This document shows positions 17,401 through 32,400 of a stretch of DNA of 64,000 nucleotides, piece by piece. Origin of the DNA: Stieleria maiorica (lineage in GTDB: Bacteria; Planctomycetota; Planctomycetia; Pirellulales; Pirellulaceae); contig NZ_CP036264.1 of the NCBI RefSeq assembly GCF_008035925.1, forward strand, positions 4,152,402 through 4,216,401, in the 5' to 3' direction. Numbering within the stretch: position 1 is the stretch's first letter; each line of letters begins with the position of its first letter. The position numbers were made by a program, and so were the translations under genes. The notes under the pieces were generated by a model, which made no database searches, was not told the DNA's origin, and saw only the letters and a program-made list of their open reading frames with translations.

Positions 17401-20400
17401 ATCGAAATCGGTGGTGATCAACAAGTTTCCGTTGTTGATGCGGGGCAAAACACCATCCGGCTGGTCGGTTGCAACTGAGTACTGGATCGGGTTTTGTTGG
17501 AGACGGGCGACATAGAAATCCGTGTTTCCTTGACTGGTCAGCGACGAACCTGGAATTCGCGTCTCCTCGTAGAAGGTGCCCATCACGTGGACGCGGCCAG
17601 CGGAATCCAATTGCAGATCCGTCAGGCCGTCACCATCATCTCCCCCATACGATTGCACCCAATTGAGCGTGCCATCCGGCGAGTATTTGATCAAAAAGGC
17701 GTCGTCAGATTCTGGTGATCCGGCGGCGACCAATGGCGTGCCGTCAAGAATCGGCGAAGCACCCCGGAACGTCCCGCCGAGATAGAGATTGTCTTCTGCG
17801 TCGAACGCAATCTTGGGGGTGGGACTGGTACCGAGATAGCCGGACTTCGCATAAGCGACCGTCCCGGTCGATTGGTACTTCACCAAGAAGAGGTCATCAT
17901 AAAGTCCCGTGCCTTGCTGATTCAGTGAAACCGCTCCGAAGTCGATGTAATCACTGGAGAAGTAACCCGCCAAATAGAGGTTGCCGGCGCCGTCGACATC
18001 GGCTTGATAAACACTCTCAAAGTCCGGGCCGCCGGCGGTTTCGACCCACAGAATCCGTCCGTTGGTGTCATATTTAGCAGCATAAATGTCGAAGGAACCG
18101 ACGCCGTTTCGAAACGACGAAGACCAGGCGGTCGAGCCGAACTGAACGGATGACGTCCCGCCGAAGTTGCCCGTCAGGTAGATGTTCCCTTTTCCATCGG
18201 GCAATACCTGGTAGACATCTTCACCCCCGGTCCCACCGACGGTGGCGAACCAACCAAACGATCCCGCGGAGTTGTACTTCACCAGGAAGGCATCATTTCC
18301 ACCTGCATGATTGCGTGTCAGACCGCCAAACGTGATCGGCTCGCCCGCGGACGACTCCGATGCACCTGCCAGGAAGACATTTCCGGATGCATCGACGTCG
18401 AGGTCGCGGAAGTAATCATAGCCGGTGCCCCCGCCACTTTCCGCCCAGTCAATGCTGCCATCAGCACCGCTGATCTTGGCAACATAGACGTTCTCTTGTC
18501 CGACGGGGGTGAGCGTTGAAGTGCCCAGCGTCATTGTTGCACCGAATGTGCCCGCAACGATCAGGTCACCATTGGATTCGACGGACTCGGCTAGGTACTC
18601 GTAGCCGGTACTGCCTTGGACCGTCGCCCACTGGAGTGTACCGGCAGGATCGTATTTGACGGCGAAGATGTCGTTCGATTGTCCGCTGCGTGTCGTCACT
18701 CCCGTTGCGTCATCAAAAGAAACGGTCGCGGCCGAAACCGACCCCGACAGCAGCAGATTCCCCGAGGCGTCGATCGATACACCGGCCAGTGAATCAAATC
18801 CGGGCGATCCGATGCTGCGGGCCCATTGTTCCGTCCCATCGCTGTCGTACTTCACGGCGATCAGGTCGGTACTTCCCTTTCCAGTGACTTGCAGGCTGCC
18901 GAAGGTCGCGGTGGAACTGAGCGAACTGCCCACCAGGATCACATTGCCGTCCCCGTCAAGATGGATCGAACGCACGCTTTCGGAACTCGAACCGCCGCCC
19001 GAACGCACCCATTGCAAAGTGCCGCTCGCGTCGTATTTGGCGACAAACATGTCCGTGGCACCGCGCCCTGTCAAAACCGTGCTTCCGAATCGGGCGGTGG
19101 TGCCGTTGAAATACCCAGCGACGAAAACGTTGCCTTGCTGGTCGATCGCCATGTCTGCGGCGTTATCAAAACCGCCGGCGCCGCCACCGGCGAGCCAGCC
19201 GTCAGGTTCAAAAGCCAAGTCGGCGAGGTCGATGTTGAGCGATTCGCCCGAGTCGATCACTACGACGCCGAGTTTTTGTGAGAATTGAGGTGCATCGGGG
19301 TTGTCGTCAAAGCGGAGACCTTCGATCAACTTGGTTTGCGGGTCATCAGCGAGCCCGGCGAATCCTCCGCTCCGTCTGCCTTGCAGGCTAAGTTGATCTG
19401 AGCCGGACTGCTGATCGGCTGTACCGAGTACATATTCGTGTGCCGCGTTATCAAGCGGGTTCTGTTCCAGATTGAGTGTGGACAATTCGGGCAAGACCGC
19501 TCGCTGCAGTCGGAGTGCGTCGATGGCCATGTTGCCGTCGCCCACATTGGTCATCTCGACGCGGACGATGTCACCGCTTCCTGAAACCTGGATGCCGTGA
19601 CGAAGTTTCTGCCAAGGTCGACCACCCAAGACGGGGCCATCCGGCTCGTAACGTTGCATGACTTCGATCGGTCTGCCCGCATCGGCCAAAAACAGCATCT
19701 GCTGATTGGTGACTGTCCCGCGGGCGGCAGTCAATCCGCTTCCCAAATCGGCCGAGATCGCCAAATCCGTCACGCCATCGGGAATCAGCGTGATGTAGAC
19801 GTTCAGCGGATCGAGCTGAGTCAATTCCTGGTCGGAAGTTCCGCCAAAGCGAGGGTCGTTGGAAAAGCCACCTCGCAGCAGCGGCTCGTTTACCGACCCG
19901 GTACCGAAGTGAGGGAGATCGACCGCGTTTGATGTGGGGTTGGCGATCAAGACAGCGTCGAAACCTGGGATCGCCAACCCGATCTCAGCCGTATCGACAC
20001 GGAACAACAACAGTTCCGTCGCTGCGGGGATCAGTTCCTTGAACTCCGGCGAAAACAGCCCGTCGAATCGGACCTGACTAGCGTCCAAAAGTCCAAATGC
20101 CTCCGCCCCTCCCACCAGCGTGGGCAGATTGGGCGTGCTGAGTCCACCGAGGTAAGGATTCGCGCTGCGCGATCCGGGACCGGGGCTGATTGTTCCAAAC
20201 AGACTTCCCGAGTAGCCGTCGTTCGTGTTACTACCAAACAAAAAACGACCACTGCCACCGTCATTGATTCCGGTGTCGCCGCCGCTGCCGCCCAAGACAT
20301 CAACCGATGCGTTGCCGAATTCGTAGAGTGCGGCCGAGAATCGGATCGTGCCGCCGGCGCCGCCACCGCCCGATTTGCCGTCGCCTCCATCGCCGCCCCT

Positions 20401-23400
20401 TCCGCCCGCGCCACCGCGCCCGCCGCCGTTGCTGCCATTGCGGTTGCCACTGGGATTTGCGGCCGCGGTACCGGATTCTCCTGGCGTCCCGTCGCCTCCC
20501 TGGGCGTTGAATGAACCACCCAGGTAAAAACTGCCCTGCGCGATGATCTCGAATGCGCCGCCGCCGCCGCCACCGTCACCGCCGTCGCCGCCGAACCCGC
20601 CGTGGCTACCATCCTGGCCGCGTCCACCGACGCCGCCGGTTGACGTTCCGCCGCCTCCACCGCCACCAGCGCCGCCGCCGCCCGTTCCGCCGCCGCCGCC
20701 GCCAGCACCGCCGGCTCCGGCCGAGATGATCGTTTGATCGATCGCGACATGATTTGCGCCGGTACCCCGGCTGATCGCATCGTCGCCGTGGTCTCCGAGG
20801 ATTCCATCGGTTCCGTGTTGGCTCGGCCCGCCACCTTGTCCCGGAGCAAAGAATGCGAGACCGCCTCGGCCGCCAATACCGGCCGTTGAGGTCGTCAATG
20901 AATTGAATCCGGCCAAACCCGGGTCGCCGTGATCCGTGCCGCCGTTGGTACCCTTCAAGCCATCGTCACCAGACGGCGAAAGTGGGGTACCGCCATCGCC
21001 GCCGCGGCCACCGACGCCACCGGTGCTTCGTCCGCCCCTTCCGCCACCCCCGCCTCCGGCGCCGGGTGTGCGGCCCGACGCGGAAGCGTCAATCACAGCG
21101 TCGGGATGAATGTACAGATCATTGCCGACCGTGATCGAAAGCGGACGCGAGCCGGCAATCGTCACGGTGTCCGGGCCGATCACCAAATCGCCGGGGACAT
21201 ACAGGCTGGCAATCCCATTCGCATCGACGCTGAACGTGTCCGCAACGAGTGTCCCATAAAAGCTTTTAGGATCACCGTCTCCGTCGCCGGTGATCGTCAA
21301 GAAGTCGGTGTTGATGTAAACCGAGCGTTGCGGGCCGGTTGTCGGAGCGATGGGCGTGAAATCGAGAGTCCGGGCGAGCGTTTGTGATCCGCTCAATTCG
21401 ACGTCGACGACGGGGATTTCCTGAATGACCTGTATCGTGGCACGGTCGGTTCGTGATTCGTGTGCGGGCCACGTCCCGTACAGGTCGTATGTTCCCTCGG
21501 GCAAGTCGCGGAATTCATACAACGCTGTCGAATCACTGCCCGACGGGATCAAGCGATAGTCACCCTCGAATGCTCCCGCGTGGTCGCCACCAGAAAAATC
21601 AGGGCCAATCTCGACATACCCCGTGTCAAAATTGTCAATCACGGATAAGCCGAGTAACGCATCGATACTGCCAATCCGGTTGTCGGATAAATCGACGTGG
21701 CGCAACCGCGGCAACTGCGCCAGTGGATCGATCGCCTCGATCTGGTTGTCCGATAGATCGGCAAAGGTCAATTGATTCAGGTCTGACAACGCGTTCAGCT
21801 CGTCCCCGTCCTGATTGATCAGCTCGAACACTTGCACCTGGTTCAATCCATCGGTCAGATACAATCGATGGCCAGCAACAACGAGATCTTGGACAAATCC
21901 GAAACCGGCAGTCGGGTCGTCATCACCGCCGATGATGAATTGCAGATTCCCGTAGCGGTCGAGCACCTGGACGCGGTGGCGAACTGAGTCGGCGACAAAA
22001 ACATTGCCGTTGCCGTCGACTTCAATTCCGAATGGACGGGAGTACGTCGTCGGCGTGTCGCTGCCAAGAACGAACCGGGAGCGGACCGCACCAGTCTGAT
22101 CGTAAACCTCAACTTCGTTGTCCAGGGTATCAGCGACAAAGATGAATCCGTCCTTGCTTACCGCCAGACTACGTGCGGTGCCGAAACTCGCGTCAATGTC
22201 GCTGACCGAATTGAAACCGCTGTCGTACTTGCGGATCTGGCGATTGCCGATGTCAAGCACGAAGAGATTGTCTTGGTCGTCAACGGCGATATCGGTCGGG
22301 AATGCAAACGGCGTGAACGAACCGCCTTCTTCGCCCGTAAAGGTCTGCAGCAATGCGCCCGCGGCACTGTAGCGGCGAATCACGTTATTTGCTGAATCGG
22401 CAACATACACCTGGTCTTGTGAATTGATCGCGATTCCCTCGGGGTAATACAGGTCTCCGGTCGCAAACGTGCGGAGGTACTCCCCCTGGGAATCGTAGAC
22501 CTTGATTTGGCCCGAATGAATGCCGTCTTCCTGTTCGAGTACATAGACCTCACCGGCACTGTTGACCGCAACATCAAAGGGAGACGCCAATTTCCCGGGG
22601 CCATCGGCTCCGAGGATCATCTTCCGATCGACTTTTGCACCGATGCCGTTACCGGCAGCGCTCAGCCACACTAAGTCCTGAAGATCGCCGATCGCATCGA
22701 TTTCGGATCCGCCGATTCTTCCGGGACCGAGAAGCCCGTCCATGCTTAAGAATCGCAGGTCGTTCAAGCTGGCAAGTGCACCGAGTTGGTTGTTTGACTG
22801 GTCGGCGAGGTTTTTCTCGCCTCCTTCTATGATCGCGGTGTTCAATACGTCCAGCCAGCCACCGTCCTGTGCTCCATTGGGCGCGCCGTCGAACCAATCC
22901 CATCCCATAAAGTAGACGTTGCCTTCGCCCGAAGGGATCTCCACCACCGTGGCGCCGCCGCCATTAAGTTCATAAAGGGTTGTCGCTCCGGCCGGCAGGG
23001 AGTTGAGAACAAAGGTGGCGTCATTTCGAGGGATCGGTTGCGGGCCGGCAACGAATCTGGTGTATCGAGTGTCGGCTTTCCACGATTCACCTGAAACGGA
23101 TGCCGTTGATGTTGCCAGACCGAACGTGACATTTATCAAATCAGCGGCATTTCCGCCGAAGTCACCGAACGTGATCAACGTCCCACCGGCGTCGACAAAA
23201 TCACGAAGCGTGTCGAAGACGTCAAAGGACAACGTCTCGAATCCGTTTGACGATTCGAGTTCGGGGATCACCAGCACGTCGGCATCTTCGATCCCCACGG
23301 AAAAGGCGCTGGCAGTCGTTCCGGAGAAGACGCGTAAGGGGAACCCGGCGTCTGTGATCGTCGACACCAGATTGTACGTCTCCGATCCCGCGAAACTGTC

Positions 23401-26400
23401 GTCCCGTATGTCATAGACGTTCGGATCGGCAAACATTGCGACCTGAGTTCGGCGATTGCCGTTTAGAAGTGGATTGAAGTCCAAGGACAGGTATTCAATC
23501 TTCGCAGCTTGCGATGCACCGTCTCCCAGAGGAGAGAGGTCGGTGATGTTGTTGTGGGCAAGGTTCAGTGCCCGCAAATGAATCAGGTATTCAAGACCGG
23601 AAATGTCGGGCATTCCCAGGCCGCCGAGGTCAAGTCGTTGAATTTCGGCAAGTTCGCTGGCATAGATCGGATCCGCGACGAGGCTGGGGTAGCTGAGCTC
23701 GACCGTTTTTAGTCCAAGCCGACCGGCTAATTCTGCTCGAAGATACGCCGCGATTTCACTGTTGACGACCGGATCAATCGCTTGCAGCTCGATGTAGGAA
23801 TTGGCTTCTGATGCGATCGGTGAAACCCGCTGTTCGGCATGGTCGCGAAGTTCCGAGGCCAATCCGACAATCAAGTCGGAACCATCGCCACCAAACAATC
23901 GATCGAGATCTTCATTTCCGATGACCGTGTCGTCGCCATCCCCACCATGCACGACATCTCTGTCTTGGGCCAAGAACTCTGCTGCCGATTCGCCAGCCCG
24001 TGGCGGAAGCACTTCGATTTCAAACGGAAGCGAGAAACTCTCTTCCGGGTTCGCGTGTGGATTGAACACGCGAACAAAATAGGTGCCCGCCTCCAGATTT
24101 CGGAAATCGACCAGCGACTTGCCCGATGCTCGCAGACCACCTTGACCGTCGTACAGATCAAACAAAGCCCCGTGGCGACGAGGCGAAACGAACAGATGCG
24201 TGGAGGATCCCGTAACGCCACTGAGCGGATCGAGCAGACTTGGTGCACTCGCACGGACCATCACGGTGACGTCCGGGCTGGTGGAAGAAAGACGAATCAT
24301 GAGACGCGTCCTTCCCGCAGCGAGGAATTCGCGAACCGTTTCGGTGAACCACGGATCTTGAAACTCGCCTCCAACATGCGCAAGGGAGCCCGCCAAAAGC
24401 AGCGTTTCGTCGTGCACCGCGATCGGATCGGCAACTCGGTCGGCCACATCGATTGCCGCATCGCCCTCGTCATCCAGGACTTCGATTGTTAGGGTGGTCG
24501 CCGACGGATTCCCGGAGAGTGCCGTTGCGGAATAGTGCAGATTCAATGCCGCGAAATCTATCAATTGTCCGCCATCGTCGGCAAATTCGATCAGCGAGGA
24601 CAAATCGAATTCGAGGATCCCGACATCGCCGTCCGGTCCGCCCAGCGTGACGAATCCGCCAGCATCCTCGGGACGAAGGACGTCGCCGTTTGACCGAATG
24701 ATTCCCGAGTTCCACGGCTCGATGGCAACCGGATCGATGGGATTGGGCGTGACCGCAAAGTACTCACCCGGCAACCCATGCCCGAGTGTCGTGAAACGGA
24801 ACCATTGTTCGTCGTTCTCCTCGGTCAGTTCATAACCATCAAAGATCTCCGGACGACCCGTCCCTCCTTTGACCAAGAATTCTCCACTTCCGGAGATCGG
24901 TTCATTCTCAAGTGTTTCGGCACGCTGTGCAGCTTGGAAGCGTTCGTAGAACTGCTGTAAACCCACCGGTCTGCCGTACATGACATAGACCTTACCACCG
25001 CTCAACGTGATGTCAGGGTTAAAGACATCGGTCCCGGGGGCGCCGATCGCCAAGTCGTCCGCCCCGTCGGCGTCGATGTCCATCGACGGAGTCTTCGGCA
25101 GGAATCCGAGTTCGGCATTCGCCGTCTCCCCGACAAACATCGGTGCCGTCAACAGGTGTTCGATCGACGTACCACCGGGCGTCACGTCGACGGAATCAAG
25201 CAGGTAGACACTTCCTTGACGCGATTGCCCAACACGTTGGCCGGTATTGGAAACGACGATTTCATAGCCTGGGTCCGAGACGACGAGTTCGAGCGTACCG
25301 TTCCTGTCGAAGTCACCGGCGGTAATCTGCAGCGGTCCCCGCAACAAGGTGTTCGGATCGGCGTTTTCGCTCCGCCGCAAAATCAATTCCGTTCTCAGTG
25401 GCTCACCAGCTGCCGGAGGATTCAAGCTTTCCATTGTCGGGCCGCCAAGATCGATGAAGGCGGCGTTTCCGCGTGCATCCTGGGACACGTAGCTGATTGC
25501 AAGATCGTCGAAGCCGTCTTGATTCAAATCTCCGATTTCATAAGCGGGGCCACCCAAGTTAAAGTCCTGGTAGATGACGTCGGCTTGATCCAACGTGATA
25601 GAGTCGCGATCGCCGGAATACACGACGTAATTGCGGCCGACGTTAAAGCGAATGGGAATTGTGGTTCCGCCCAAATCGATCAATGCGTTTGCTTCGGCAA
25701 AATTGGGGTCGCCGAAGACGATGTCGTCCAGACCATCGCCGTTGACGTCACCCGGGACGGTCGCATCAAGTTTCGGGCTGGGAGGGTCTCGAAACCATTC
25801 GTTGCTCGGTTCTTGTCCCAACAGATTCTCAACCACGGCAAGCCGATCGGGGCCTCCCTCCCCATCGAGCGGAAGTGCGTCGGCTCCAATAAAGATCAAG
25901 TCGTTATCCGGCGTGGTCGCGACGACTTGTTTGCCCGACACGATCACCGCATAGTCATCGCCGGTCAGCAAGATGTCCTGGTAGAAGCGAGCCGTGCGCA
26001 CATTGAAGTCGCCACGGTAGGTCAACACGTGAGCGCTCGTGGCTCCAAAACCGACCGTCAAGTCTTGCGAGTCGACCAGTGACAGGTTCCGCGACAAGTC
26101 GGCGTTTCCGAAAACGACGCGGGCGGTGGTGCTAAGGAAAACCAAGTCGTTCAACCCATCAGCGTTGATGTCTCCCATCCGTCGGGCGGGTATTCCCAAC
26201 GTTTGATCGATCACCACGTCTGCCTGCGCCGACACGTCGGATACCGACGTCAAATCGGTGGGACCGTAGAACAGATAGCTATTGCCGTTTCCATAGACGA
26301 GGGTGTCCGAATAGTTGTCACCGTTGACATCCCCGACATCGAGCACGTTCCTCAGACGTTCGTTTTCGACCGAACCCCGCAGTGCGACCGCGTCGCCGAT

Positions 26401-29400
26401 CGACTTGGTTTGTTCCGCGATCGGCAACGCCTTATCGACCGGACGAAGATCGACACCGACCTTCCTTGTTTCCAGCAACGGGGTTGCCAATTCGTACAAA
26501 TACGGCGTTCCGACCACGGACGTCAGTCCTCCGGCGGGCTCGAGAGACGCCCCGGCGAACAGATGCAACGCGCCTCCGATCGCATCAGCCACCGCGATTT
26601 CATCGCGGCCCTGTGGATCGCCGTCCAGGTTGCCGACTCCGGCCAAACGGAAATGCACGGCATCGTTCAAGTCTCTGAGGTCGTAATCGGGAACGACCGA
26701 CTCGATCACGACGTCCGGAATCGCGAAGTCGATCAGCGATCGCTCTCGACCGTAATAGATGTGGGCCACCTGATGAAATTCATCGTGCGTGTTGATGTCC
26801 AATGTCGCACTACGCTCCAACGCTTCGCCACCGATGTCGGCACGCCCATCGCCGTCCAGATCGCCGAGGGCGACGTGTCGCGTAATGATCGCGTCGTCGG
26901 GGCGATCCGGCGTGGCCGTAGGCAAGGGAATCACCGCACCCACATCAATCAGATCGGCCAAAAATTCGACCCGTTCGGTCGGTTGTCGACCAAACAACAT
27001 CCAAGTCGCCGTGTTTCCAGTGAACAAGAACTCCTCATGTCCCTGTCCGTCGTGGCGGTCCACATCGCCGACGGCCACGATTGCTTGACCGGTTGCGAGA
27101 ACGCCCGACTGATCGTATATCGTCGTATCCGGCCCGCGGAATCGGATCAGTTCAACCGAGCCATCATCCAGCGCGCCAGAAACGAAGACACCTTGTGAAG
27201 AGGATCCAAGGGCCGCCGGAGTACCGATGGGCTGAACATCGTTCGCAGCCCGCACGGTGACGCCGTCATAGACCCAGAACTCGTTGGTCAATCCCGAGGC
27301 GGGCGTCAGGTAGGCCACATCGTCATCGACGATGAAATTTGAATCCGCGGTTCGGTACGATTCAATCCGCACATCGTCGATGTACCAGCCCTCGTGCGCA
27401 TTATCGAAAGCGCTGCGACTGTCGAAACTGAAACGCAAGACGATGTCCTTGCCGGCGTATTGCGACAAGCCGAACGAAAACCTGTCCCAATCCCCTCCGG
27501 TTGGCGTGAGCGTCGAGATCGCCTCGAACCCGTTGCCGGCATCGATCGCAATTTTGGCGAAATCACGATAGCCAGCTGCAAAGAACGAATTGAAATGCAG
27601 GAATGAAGCTGTCCCGCCCGGAAGCCGGATGGTCGGTGAGTAGACCGCACCACCGACCGCGGCATCCGTGTCGTAATTCCCACCACCGGTGGGGCCTTCG
27701 TTCATTCCGAAGTACAGGCTGCCCGGCGGCGTATGATCGGCCAGTCCGTCACTTTGTCGCCCGCTGGAATGATGCCACAGTCCATCGCCCGATCCGATGG
27801 TGTTGTCGATGACGAATTCTCCCAGCCCTTCGTCGAACGTTTCCTCAAACAGGGTCAGGGCTGGCGCAGGGGTCTCGTCCACGGTCTTAAGGAGTTGCAC
27901 GGACGTTCCGTCATAGCTGGCCAGCCGATCGAAAATCGGACCTTCTTCACCATTCGACGGTGCAGCCATGAACAGCAGTTGCTCGTTGAAGACTCCCAGC
28001 GGTTTGGGGGTAGTCGACGAAAGAATTGCGCCGGAATCTGTCTCGGCCGCGGGCGGGACGCTGATCTCTCCACCGTAGCCATACAATCGCTCGTTGAACC
28101 CATCGGCGGAAGCAGCGAAGTAAAGCCGATCACCGTAGACGACGAAATCACGCGGATCTGAATCGCCGTTTACGTGGATATCTGAGACGGGGGTAAAAGT
28201 GACACCATTGTGCATCCAGAGTTCGCGGCCTCGGCCGTCACCACTGTCGGATGAAAAATAAAGGCCGGTCTGACCATTGACGTCCTCGAAGTCGATCAAT
28301 TGGTCGCCGACGTCCAATTCTTCAGACAGGATCTCCACATCGTCGATAAACCACCCCTCGTATTGATTCAGATATCCGTTGCCACCGCCGTCATCGAGCA
28401 TGCTGAATCGGAATCGCAGTTGGACATCTTGCCCCGCAAAAGCAGTCAGGTCGGCATTCACGTTTCTCCATTGACCGTCCGTGCCGGTCAATTGGATCAG
28501 GTCCACCGGTGTTCCGGAACTGCCCAGCACCTCGACCTCTGCGATATCCACATCCTCTTCGACTTCCAGTAGGTGATTAAATCGCAGTGCGATTCGTTTG
28601 CCGGCCGGGAGCGAGATGACGGGAGTGGAGGCGATACCTTCGTTGCCGTAACCCTCACCGGTCAGGAAGTCGTAATCGCCACCGATCAAATCGGTCTCGT
28701 TTTGTCCAAAGTACAGGCTATTGGTCGGTGAGTGATTGTCCAGACCATCGTTCTGTCGGCCGGTCGTCAAGTGCCAACCCTCATGGATTGGTGCGGCGCT
28801 GTCCACGTTCAATAAATCGAGCGCCCATTGGCCGTTTCGTTGGTCGCCACCAGAATTAAAACGGAATCCCGGCCCAAAACTGGATGTGAAATTCCCTTGT
28901 CCGTCGCGGATAAATCCATCGGCCAACGTCACCGGTCCCGTGCCGCCACCTTCTCCATCGGCACCGACGGCAAAGTTGTCATATTGGGTAATCGCCAGGA
29001 CGTAACCACCGGGGGCAAGCTCTTGCACGATTGCCGAGTCGTAGGCGCTACCGGTCGTCGGATCGATCGCACCGAACTCACTGTCATCGTTGAAGGTGAT
29101 GTAGTCGCCACTGGCGTCGTAAAGAGTCAAAATCGGATCAAACCCACCCGGCTGAATCGACGTTCCGTCGGCCTGATTCCCGCCACCGTATCCCATCAAC
29201 TGCATCGTGACAGTGGTGGTCGTGTCGACGGAAAAGCCGACCAACTGCACGTCGTCGTCAAAGGTAAAGTCGCCTCGCAGCGAGAAATCGTTTCCGGTTT
29301 GAATGACGGAGGCCGGGTTTTCGAAATCGTTGAACAACGTGAACCCTTCATGGCCGTTCTCAAACGACTCGCTGTACAAGACTGTGGCTGCCGGCGACAT

Positions 29401-32400
29401 GCGAATGACGTTCTGATCGGCATCCATTTTGAACAACTGCCGAAACCCGCTACCCGCGTCCGCGGTAAAGTGCAATTCACCGAGGAAGACGTAAAAGTCG
29501 GCGGGGTCGGCATCACCGTGGGGATTGATGTCCGAAAGACGCTGTGCCGCAGAACCGTCGAAGGCCCAAAGTTCACGTCCTGCCCCATCCTGCGCGTCGA
29601 GCGGAAAGACGAGCAATTCGGAACCGGCGGTTTCAAACGTGAACAGCTCGCGGCCGGCGTACAACTCAAACGCCGGCACATTGGGCACCGCTTCAACCGC
29701 CCCGGAACCGTCGGTCCGATACAGTTGCGGAGCGGTCGTCGAATCGTTGACAAAATAGACCCGTGTGTCGAACTCCACCAAGTTCCTAGGCGCTACACCT
29801 CCCAGCGGCTGAATGCCCATCTGGTCGTCGCCGAAATAGAGGTCAATGATGCTGCCATCGGAACCGGATCGAATCGCGAAATCGTCTCTCCCGTCGTCGT
29901 TGAAGTCGCCGATCGTGCCGGCGTCTGAGAAAAAATCCACGCCGGGCGGTGTTTCGGTTCGCAAGACGTAAATCGGATCGGCATTGATGACGTTTGGATG
30001 CCATTGGCCACGGGGCCGACCGCGATAGACCCGCGTCCGTCCAAACCCGTCTTGGTCCTTGGCATCGTCAATCAGCAAATCGTCAAATGCATCCTGATCG
30101 ATGTTGATCGCAGCGAGGTCGGCCGCACCGCGAAAGCGATTGATCGGCTTCTCCATTCCGCTGACCAGATCGTTCAGCACATCGATGGGGCGGTCGATTT
30201 GATCCCATTGCGGGGTGTCGCGTCCGAAGATGATGTAGAGACCGGAATTTCCAAATGAATCTCCCAGCGAACCGTACGATTCCTGCAAAGAAACGGCGAT
30301 CGCAATGTCATCGATTTGATCGCCGTCAAAGTCTCCGCGCACGATGGAGGATTGCGAGCCGAAGATGGACGGTTCTCGGACTGGAGCCGGCAATTGCAGC
30401 GTGATCGCGTTATTGTCCAGGGTCGTGTCCTGGAGCGGGTCGCCACCGAAGTAAACCTTGGCAAACGTGCTCGAAACAAAGTCCGCTGGATGACGCCCGC
30501 TGTCCGTTCCGCCCGCATCGACCCACTCAAAATAGTCGCTGAAATCGCCGTAGCTCTCGCGCAACATGCTGACAAAATCTGGGCGGCCGTCCCCATTGAT
30601 ATCACCCAATGGAATCACTGCTGGTTCATCAGACGCCACATCGGAATCGATTTTCAGAATCCCGGTTTCTGCCGGCACGTCAACGGTCGCGCCCAGCACG
30701 TTGAAGAACTCGGGATGTAGATCGACCCGGATTTCGTATTCAAAAGCGGGAGTGATCGCGTCGGCGTCGCCCGGTCGCAGAATCTTTAAAAGGTAGAATT
30801 CGGGAACACCGGAAAACTGGTCCACGGGAATGATCGTGTCTCCCGATCGCTGTGCCGGAAACAGTTCCACATCGAGCACGACGCTGTCATCACGGCTGCC
30901 GACGACATGAAACATCTCTCGGCTGAGAAAGGCTCGTTCACCGCCGCCGAAACGGTTGATCGCATACGGCGTCTGGATCAGATACCAGTCGTTCAGATCG
31001 AGATGGATGTCGCCGTTTTGATCGAGCCCCCCTTTATGGAACGTCAGGCCTCCGATCGTTTGACCGCTTACGATGTGATCAAGTTGCGATGCGAACAATG
31101 GGTTGTCGTTTGGGCTGACCGCACCGCCGCGGGTGACAAATTCGAATCGGTCCGGTCCCGGAACAAAGGCGGGCGGTGATTCGATCGCGTTGCCGGAAAG
31201 TTCGGAGAACCCGTTGGCCACAAATGTTCCCGGGTCGGTCCCCGTGCCGGAAAAGGCGAAATCGTTGAGCGTGAATTCGACGGTTCCGGTCCCGCCGGTG
31301 CGCAACAGGATCTCGTTGAAGATTCTCGAATCCGACCCCGGTGCGGTGAATTGATAGGTCCCCCGTGCGGTCGACTGCAACGTCTTTGTCGTCATGACGT
31401 CCACACCCAACACGTTTCCGACCGCCACGACGATTCCGTCGTTTAACAGTTCGACGCTGTTGTCCGTCCCACTCGTTGGACGGAAACGCTGCACCGCCAG
31501 ACCGGTCTGGTCACCATTGTCAAAGTCCACCAGGGTCAGTGCGGGCGCCGTAAACGGGGCCACCATGTCGCCAAATCGAAAGACCACATCGTCCAGGGCG
31601 CTAATGCCAAGTGAGGCGGCGTCCATCCCCAGCAGGTCGGTGACGACGGCTTGTCCGCCGTTGACCTCCGTAAACGGGAATGACTGGCAGCCACAGGTCA
31701 GCGTGGGGAACAGCGGACGAGAGAAATCAATCTCGCTGGAGACGCTGGTCCAACCGAATTCAATTTGCGAAAGAACAAAGTCGTCACGCGATCCGCCCAA
31801 CAGATAATCGTCGTCGGCGCCGCCGAGAACCAAATCGTTTCCGCCCCCACCGACGATGAAGTCGTTGCCGGATTGACCATCGATTTCGTCATCGCCCGCC
31901 CCGCCGAACAATCGATCGTTTCCGGGACCACCGAGAATCGTCAGATTTCCCAGCAAAGCTCGCTGCGGGAACGATTCGGGTTTGATGCCCCACTCACTTT
32001 CGTCACCGGGAAATTGAAAGCCGGGATCTGCACGAACGACATCATCGCCGGAACGCGTGTTGATCACCATCTTCTCGACTTCGTTGGTCGTGAAGTAGGA
32101 TCGTTGGACCTGGAATGCACCATCGTCGGTAGGGTCGGTATGGAACTGTTGCCGATCCGGATCCCAAACGAGGGCGCCGATCACGTATTGGTGAAACACC
32201 GTGTCGTAACCGACCGCCACGTGATCGCGAATGGCTTGTCCACGTCGGTCCAGATCTCCACCGAGAAACAACACCTGGTCTTCACCATCGCCGCCCTCAA
32301 AGCGGTCGGTCAACGTCAGCACCGTGGTTTCTTGGCGGGCCGAGTCGATGAATCGTTCGGTACGCTTATCCAACGGAAGTCCATCGGGAATGACTTGGAA

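Noticed and set aside
20307..20737. Proline/arginine-rich plus-strand frames over the glycine tract
   Set aside because: They are the reverse reading of the GCC/CCG tract that codes for glycine on the minus strand.
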